From Rhizopus arrhizus (lineage: Eukaryota; Mucoromycota; Mucoromycetes; Mucorales; Rhizopodaceae), in the NCBI GenBank assembly GCA_024220505.1, contig JAKZZE010000008.1:62001-126000 (forward strand): 64,000 nt of DNA, read 5' to 3'. Of the stretch, positions 58,479 through 64,000 are shown piece by piece. Both the position numbers and the translations under genes were made by a program. The notes under the pieces were generated by a model. The model searched no databases. It was not told the DNA's origin and saw only the letters and a list, made by a program, of their open reading frames with translations. Positions within the stretch are counted from its first letter, which is position 1, and each line of letters starts with the position of its first letter.

Positions 58479-58937
58479 GGTTTGTTGGATGTGCAAAATC
58501 AATGGTAATATGGATAACACACTGTACAAAGAGATTTTGGAGGATGAACTGGAGCGTACAATTGAGTATGGAAGCAATAAGCTAAGGCTAGAAAGACATC
58601 AGATGATTTTCCAGCATGACAATGATCCTAAACATACGTCCAAATTAGTCAAAGAATACCTTGAACAGCAATCCTACAACATCCTAGAGTGGCCAGCACA
58701 GTCCACTGACTTAAACCCAATTGAAAATATGTGGTCATTGTTAAAGAGAAGGTTGAATGATTATAAAACAGCACCAAAAGGCATGAATGAACTATACGAA
58801 CGAGTAACTAAAGTTTGGTACGACTTAATGAAGCCGGAAGAGTGCCAAAAGGTCATAGAAACAATGCCTAAGCATATAAAACAATGTATCAAGAATAAAG
58901 GAAGCTGGACTGACTATTAATGCCAAATAAATAAACC

Positions 58938-59171
58938 ATTTTGTTTTTTTTTCAAAAGTGCCGCAAAACTGTCCCAATGCACCGCTTGTTTTCTATCTCC
59001 ACTATCTCCGTCTTCGCTGTTTTAATTTGTTTTTGCTTTATCGTTTTTGGTACTACAAGATTTTGGCTATCGAATGATATACAATAAGGCGTACATTAGC
59101 TTAACAACTATGGTGCTACAAGCCCTAGAAGAGAAAATTACGAAACATTGGGACAGTTTTGCGGGTCACTG
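58938..59171 (-). repeat. Right TIR of Tc1-A
   Basis: Inverse of 48867-49100, followed by TA at 59172-59173. Confidence 0.85.
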
Positions 59172-59792
59172 TATACTTACTCTCAACATCTGTCCTCTAG
59201 TAGTCCTCGTCAAGCTCCAGGGTGTTGGCTACAGTTCATTGAGGATTGCTTTGTTGACGGTGTCACTCCTTCGGATCAAGCGGCTCAGCCTACTTTTGCA
59301 AGGGGTTCTCAATCTTCTTGTATTGATTTCATTTTTCTTTCCAAAGACCTTCACTTTGATCGCCTCGCTGCTGATGTCAAGTATGTTCAACCAGCCTGGA
59401 CTGATCATTTCATGCTGACTGTGAAGTTACAGTACCTTCCTCCCAATCGCGATGAAGGCTCTGTCTCTGCTGTTGGTAAAGGTCTTTGGCGCGCTAATCC
59501 GAAACTAGCTCACAACAAGGAATTCCGCACCATTCTTTCTACTGAACTGTCAAAAACCGTTTCATCCTTTGTCGACGGCCTTAGTGCTGCTTATAAGTGG
59601 GAAGTTTTAAAATCGACCACTCAACGCGTTGCCCAGTCCTTCTCTCGAAAACAAGCGTTCTCCTATGGCAAAGCTGAAAAACTTTTACAAAAGAAACTCT
59701 CAGGCTTACGCAAGAAAAAGATACTATATCCTGAGCAATCAGCAGACTTCCAGCCTTTGTTGGATGTGGTAGAACACCAACTCGCGGATATA

Positions 59793-60003
59793 CAGTGGGT
59801 GGACTAATTGTCCCAGTGTTTCAACATTTTTTACTTTTGACATTGTAGCTCGACGAATTCTTAGGCTATGCGGCTAGTTCTATGCTCATTAGAAAGGTCG
59901 CACTTCGTGCTACATAATATCAAAGAGCCAGAGTTCGGAGATTACACAGTCTGAGTTAATCAGCAATAGAAAAAAAACATCGCACTGGGACAATTTTTCC
60001 GCT
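59793..60003 (+). repeat. Left TIR of Tc1-C
   Basis: 211 bp. Outer AATTGTCCCAGTG and inner inverted CACTGGGACAATT show the same bounded-by-inverted-motif design as Tc1-A and Tc1-B. Confidence 0.85.
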
Positions 60004-60491
60004 ACCTGCTTATTTTGCAATGTGTTCTAAACATCGCCTTCTTATCAATCAGAAATCACCGGAACTAATATACCAGTCTTATCTATGATAATCTATGACT
60101 CATATCTTTAATGTAAAGTATAAATAGCTTTATGTTATTCTTTTTTTTACATTATTCTTAGTCTCTTTATATACTGCACTTCTTACGACTTTGTCCCGCA
60201 TCAAATGACTCCTACTATCAGCAAATCTGTTCAGAAACAAATCCAAATGCTTTTGGCTAGTAATATGACATATGAACAAGTTATGGAACGCATTCCCGGA
60301 TTGAAAAAGTCAACTTTAGGTAGGTATGCGAACAAGTTTTTTCCAAACCGAATGAAGGCAACCCCTGGTAGAAGAGCAACTATTGGTGAAGCTACCAAGT
60401 CATACATCCGTATACAAATAATAAAGGATGAATTCAGGACAGCCAAAGCAGTACATCAATATCTGAATGGTTTGGTGTATGCTATTAGTTA

Positions 60492-62129
60492 CAGTAGGTC
60501 AAAAAATTGCTGCAAGGAATTGCAAAATACCGGTTTTACAGCTGGTTGTCTATGGATACTGCATGAAACTATCTCAAACATTGATTGTTTGTACCTCACT
60601 AGAAGGGGCATTTCTTCGTCGATTATCTGATATGGGCAATAGTTATTGGTGGAATTTGATATTGTTAAAGGGAATATTATAAACATCCGGCATTTTTTAC
60701 TTGTTTACATATGTTTGGAATAACAAATTTTAATACGACCCAACCGGTTGCTATCATAATTTTTCACATTCTGGACATGATTAGAATGTTGCCAGTATAT
60801 AAGAGTGCTTACAATTCCTTTATTCTAAATTTTAAATTTTCTTATTTAAATTATTTCTCTTTTTTACCTTATTACCAATCGCATGCCTAAACGACTGCCA
60901 GAAGAAAAAGTAAACGATCTCAAGCAAGCATTAACTGGATCCACATCAAAATACGATATTGCTAAGGAGGTTGGAGTACATGAATCAACTGTTAGTAGAT
61001 ACTCTAGGCGGTTGTTTTCAAATAGGACAATGGGCTCAGCTGGTAGACCTACATTAGTCTCCAAAGTGACGAAACGGCTAATCAAAAGAAAAGTCATTGA
61101 AGGGGTTCTAAAGACTGCCAAAGAGGTACACCGGGAGCTGGTTCAACTTGGCTATGCTATCTCATACCAGTCAGCAATTAACGTCCTGAAATCAATGGAG
61201 TTCCATTCTTCAATAAAAAAAAGAAGCCGTTTCTGACAAAAGCTCATATGCAGCATCGATTAGAATGGGCCAAGAAGCACCAGGATTGGACAGTGGAAGA
61301 ATGGCGAAAAGTCGTCTTTTCTGATGAAACCAAGATCAACGTATGGGGCTCTGATGGTTGTAAGTATTATTGGAAAAGACCAAGTGATCCTCTTCAACCG
61401 CATCATCTAGAGTTTACAGTCAAGCATGGAGGCGGCAAGTTGATGATGTGGGGCTGCATAACATCTGAAGGACCAGGATATGCTTGTCAAATTTACGATG
61501 GGAACATGAACGCGGATGTTTATCAGCATATATTAGACACTACACTTCGTTATACTATGGAGTACTACAATTTCAACTGGTCCAACATTTACTTTCAGCA
61601 TGATAATGATCCAAAGCACAAGGCAAAATCCACAATAGCCTGGTTAGATAATCATCAAGTGCGCTATATTAGCGATTGGCCAGCTCAGAGTCTGGACTTA
61701 AATCCAATAGAACATGTATGGCATCAACTGAAGTTAAAGCTCAGCTGTTACGAACGTAGAGCAAAGAATACGGATGAGCTTTGGGAACGAGTAGAAAAAG
61801 CATGGAATGAATTTGATAAAGAACTTTGCCAAAGGTATATCGATAGCATGCCGGCAAGAATTCAAGAAGTTATTAATAAAAAAGGAGGACCAACTAAATA
61901 TTAATAAATAAACCCATTTCGTTCAAATTTTCGTTTTTTCAAATTTTCAAATTGCGCGCCTCATACTTCCTTCAATACTTATCCAATGGGGCTTAAACTC
62001 TTTCGGATTTTTCAAGACATGTAGGAAATCTACTATGTAGAAACAGAAGCAGTTTGTACCATTGTGACAGGATGTACGCTACAAAAACTGAGAAAAATGG
62101 ATTCCTTGCAGCAATTTTTTGACCTACTG
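60492..62129 (+). mobile_element. Tc1-D transposon, inserted in the Tc1-C transposase
   Basis: 1,638 bp flanked by TA (60490-60491 and 62130-62131). TIRs share only the outer 29 bp, CAGTAGGTCAAAAAATTGCT then GCAAGGAAT (60492-60520 and 62101-62129). These ends lack the long inverted-motif design of the other three elements. Confidence 0.87.
60883..61904 (+). pseudogene. Tc1-D transposase, one frameshift
   Basis: First part 60883-61236 (MPKRLPEEKVNDLKQALTGS, helix-turn-helix KYDIAKEVGVHESTVSRYSR) and second part from about 61215 to 61904 in another frame (KPFLTKAHMQHRLEWAKK). The shift falls in a run of A at about 61215-61224. Catalytic residues are all present: FSDETKINVW, FQHDNDPKHKAK, LDLNPIEHVWHQL. 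Apart from this single-base change the gene is open, so a sequencing or assembly slip in the A run should be considered. Confidence 0.87.
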
Positions 62130-62892
62130 TATTTTAGAGTCTTGAAGCTTCTTGAAAGTATGAACTTCAGAGCTAAAATCAAAGCGAAGAAGCCTCTGCT
62201 CAGTAAACAGCACAAGGAACGACATTTAGCATGGGCTATGGCCCACAAAGACTGGACAACCGATGACTGGAGGTGTATGGTGTTTAGTGACGAGACTAAA
62301 GTTAATGCTTTCGGATCAGACGGTTGCAAGTACTACTGGAGTCGACCAGACGATGTATTGCAGCCTCATCACTTAGATCTTACAGTTAAAGGTAGCCAAG
62401 AAAGTGTCATGGTATGGGGTTGTATTACTTATAATGGCCCTGGATATGCTTGTTGGATACATGACGGAACTATGAAAGCTGTGGATTATGTAAATATCTT
62501 GGAAACTACACTTATGGACAGCCTAAAGTACTATGGATACAATCCTGAGGATATGTACTTTCAACAAGATAAGGATCCTGAGCACACTTCGAAGCTTGCT
62601 AAGCAATAGTTTGTGCATAATAACTTCAAGAGTGATCATATCCTTAGCTGGCCAGCCCAAGGTATCGATTTAGACCCTATTGAACACGTATGGCATCACC
62701 TTAAACTCAAGCTGAGTGTATATGACACTAAGACTAAAGGAGTACATGAGTTATGGAAAAAAATAGAAAAAGAATGGAATACTTTTACAGTGGATGACTG
62801 TAGAAGATATATAGATAGCATGCCGGATCGTTGTAAAGCGCTTATTAATGCTAAAGGGGGACATACCCGTTATTAAATAAAATTTATGTTCA

Positions 62893-63103
62893 AGCGGAAA
62901 AATTGTCCCAGTGCGGTGTTTTTTTTCTATTGCTGATTAACTCAGACTGTGTAATCTCCGAACTCTGGCTCTTTGATATTATGTAGCACGAAGTGCGACC
63001 TTTCTAATGAGCATAGAACTAGCCGCATAGCCGAAGAATTGGTGGAGTTACAGTGTCAAAAGTAAAAAAAGTTGAAACACTGGGACAATTAGTCCACCCA
63101 CTG
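62893..63103 (-). repeat. Right TIR of Tc1-C
   Basis: Inverse of 59793-60003 with several mismatches, mostly in the outer third. Confidence 0.85.
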
Positions 63104-64000
63104 TACAACAGTATCGGGTGGAAATTCTTGCTCTTCGTTCCGGTATCAGATGGCGTGAATTGGGTGAATTGTCTCCAGGTTATTTGAAACGAATGATAGC
63201 CACTAGGGCCAGCCGTCAGGTGATCCCTCCATTACTTCATCCTGTCACCAATACCATTTCTTCTTCTCGGGATCAGATGCTCGATGCAGCATCGACATTT
63301 TATGCCGATCTGTATACTCCTGACCCAGTGGATAATGATGCGATTGACTCACTCTTGAACACCTTGCCTGATTCATTGCGTTTGTCTACAGCTGATCACG
63401 ACTTGCTCTCTGCAACGATTGACTTTGATGATATCATTGCAGGTGTCTCCCGATGTCCCCGTAGCAGTAGCCCTGGACCTGACGGATTGCCTTATTAACT
63501 GCTCAAACTCATTATTAGTCATCCCAAATGTCGTGAAATCACTCTTGCTGTCTACAATGATGCCTTGTCACGGGGTGTTTTTCCTGATTCTTGGTCCAAT
63601 ACTTGCGTATCTCTGCTACCGAAGAAAGGCTCACTCTCAGATTTGAGGAATTGGCGACCCATTTCTTTGATCAATACTGATGCCAAGGTCTTTACTCGTA
63701 TTCTCAGTTCCCGTGCGAGATTGTGTGTTGATTCTCTCATCACACCTTTTCAAACTGGTTTTGTGTCTGGCCGCTTTATAGCAGACAATGGACTTTTGAT
63801 GAAACTGGTCATGGATCATGCTCGCTCGTCAAATTCCGATGCCCTAGGTCTCTTACTAGATCAAGAAAAAGCGTACGATCGTGTTCACCCGGATTACCTT
63901 CGACAAGTCCTTTTGCGTTTTGGCTTTCCTCAAACCTTTGTCGATAGCATTCTCGGTCTGTTCTTTGGCACACAATTGCGTCTCAATGTCAATGGCTTTT

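Larger units (their letters stand above)
49240..58920 (+). pseudogene. Tc1-A transposase, split by a solo LTR and a chromovirus
   Basis: Three parts (49240-49408, 49991-50416, 58484-58920) join in frame once each insert and one target duplication are removed. N-terminal paired-type helix-turn-helix (GKSVREVERVTGLSKSTVGR); catalytic WSDETKINRF, FQHDNDPKHTS and DLNPIENMW (DD34E spacing as in Tc1-B). Two adjacent TGA codons (50311-50313 and 50317-50319) replace Trp and Arg of the intact relative at 53 kb. About 345 codons in all. Close relative of Tc1-B. Confidence 0.88.
48867..59171 (+). mobile_element. Tc1-A transposon, inserted in LINE ORF2
   Basis: Ends CAGTGACCCGCAAAACTGTC at both sides, flanked by TA (48865-48866 and 59172-59173). 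TIRs are about 234 bp (48867-49100 and 58938-59171) with about one mismatch seen. Without its own inserts (a solo LTR and a chromovirus) the element is about 1.65 kb. The transposase is on the plus strand and broken. Confidence 0.88.
60205..62876 (+). pseudogene. Tc1-C transposase, split by Tc1-D, one nonsense codon
   Basis: Parts 60205-60491 and 62132-62876 join in frame. N-terminus MTPTISKSVQKQIQMLLASN with helix-turn-helix; catalytic FSDETKVNAF, FQQDKDPEHTSK and DLDPIEHVWHHL; C-terminus NAKGGHTRY. A TAG at 62607-62609 lies between the second Asp and the Glu. Subfamily distinct from Tc1-A/B (GSDGCKYYW instead of NSDGRTW). Confidence 0.87.
59793..63103 (+). mobile_element. Tc1-C transposon, inserted in LINE ORF2
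   Basis: TA on each side (59791-59792 and 63104-63105). TIRs of about 211 bp (59793-60003 and 62893-63103), starting CAGTGGGTGGACTAATTGTC, with several differences in the outer 80 bp. Net length without Tc1-D about 1.67 kb. The transposase is on the plus strand. Confidence 0.88.
46655..64000 (+). mobile_element. LINE retrotransposon (two ORFs), split by Tc1-A and Tc1-C, runs off window
   Basis: ORF1 encodes an RNA-binding protein; ORF2 encodes APE-type endonuclease then reverse transcriptase. The host sequence is 46655-48866, 59174-59792 and 63106-64000. The two inserts lie at TA dinucleotides duplicated on each side, and ORF2 stays in frame across both. The element resembles the L1/Tad-like group of fungi; the exact clade needs a tree. 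The 3' end is outside the window. Confidence 0.85.
48286..64000 (+). pseudogene. LINE ORF2 (endonuclease + reverse transcriptase), split by two transposons
   Basis: Part 1 (48286-48866): Asn/Thr-rich start, then the endonuclease motifs LATLNCRGL, ILALQETHAS and LLGDFNY. Part 2 (59174-59792): SCIDFIFLSKDL and AWTDHFML (the closing Asp-His), then the linker. Part 3 (63106-64000): SSPGPDGLPY, a TAA stop (63496-63498), then in the same frame LRNWRPISLINTDAKVFTRI, PFQTGFVSGRFIADNG, LLLDQEKAYDRVHPDYLRQV and LRLNVNGF at the edge. The YADD motif lies outside the window. Besides the two insertions, the single stop before the reverse transcriptase breaks the gene. Confidence 0.85.

Noticed and set aside
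1..64000. tRNA, rRNA, CRISPR arrays and bacterial-type operons
   Set aside because: I saw no convincing tRNA T-loop/anticodon structure, no spaced short repeats, and the intron-rich genes exclude a bacterial replicon. A covariance-model scan would be needed to be sure about tRNAs.

Overview
The window looks like nuclear chromosomal DNA from an early-diverging fungus, most probably Mucoromycota (Mucorales type). It is AT-rich, with many very short introns (about 38-86 nt) bounded by GT...AG. The housekeeping genes are fungal or opisthokont: dynein intermediate chain, WASP, TFIIH p62/Tfb1, PSMD5, a Hal4/Sat4-like kinase, a kynurenine aminotransferase-like enzyme, a GH8 glycosidase, eL29 and 3-hydroxyacyl-CoA dehydrogenase. 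The mobile DNA is Tc1/IS630, LINE, chromovirus and Fanzor-like. The species is not determined. Gene models were built by hand from splice signals and reading-frame sums, so exon edges are inferences.

Layout. 1-5.3 kb: dynein intermediate chain (minus, cut by the left edge) and a BTB/T1 (KCTD-like) gene. 5.3-10 kb: AT-rich spacer and a 1.25-kb Tc1/IS630-type element with perfect 132-bp inverted repeats and a broken transposase. 10-25 kb: gene-rich plus-strand block holding an unrecognised membrane protein, WASP/Las17, TFIIH p62, PSMD5, a kinase and an aminotransferase. 25.1-36.3 kb: three minus-strand genes (a small unknown, a secreted protein, GH8). Between the first two lies an 8.2-kb block of decayed mobile and unknown genes, flanked by direct repeats of about 90 bp. 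37.3-39.9 kb: a TIR-bounded element with TA target duplication that carries remains of both a mariner-type transposase and a Fanzor/TnpB-like RuvC nuclease. 40.1-42.4 kb: eL29 and 3-hydroxyacyl-CoA dehydrogenase. 43.5-64 kb: a pile of mobile elements.

The 46-64 kb stretch is a set of nested insertions that resolves to the base. A LINE (ORF1, ORF2) runs off the right edge. Its ORF2 is split twice, each time at a TA dinucleotide: by Tc1-A (48867-59171) and by Tc1-C (59793-63103). The Tc1-A transposase gene is itself split by a solo LTR (TSD CAAGG) and by a complete Ty3/gypsy chromovirus (TSD GGTTT). The chromovirus gag-pol gene is split by Tc1-B, whose own transposase is intact. The Tc1-C transposase is split by Tc1-D. 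At every junction, removing the insert and one copy of the target duplication keeps the host reading frame, which orders the insertions in time.
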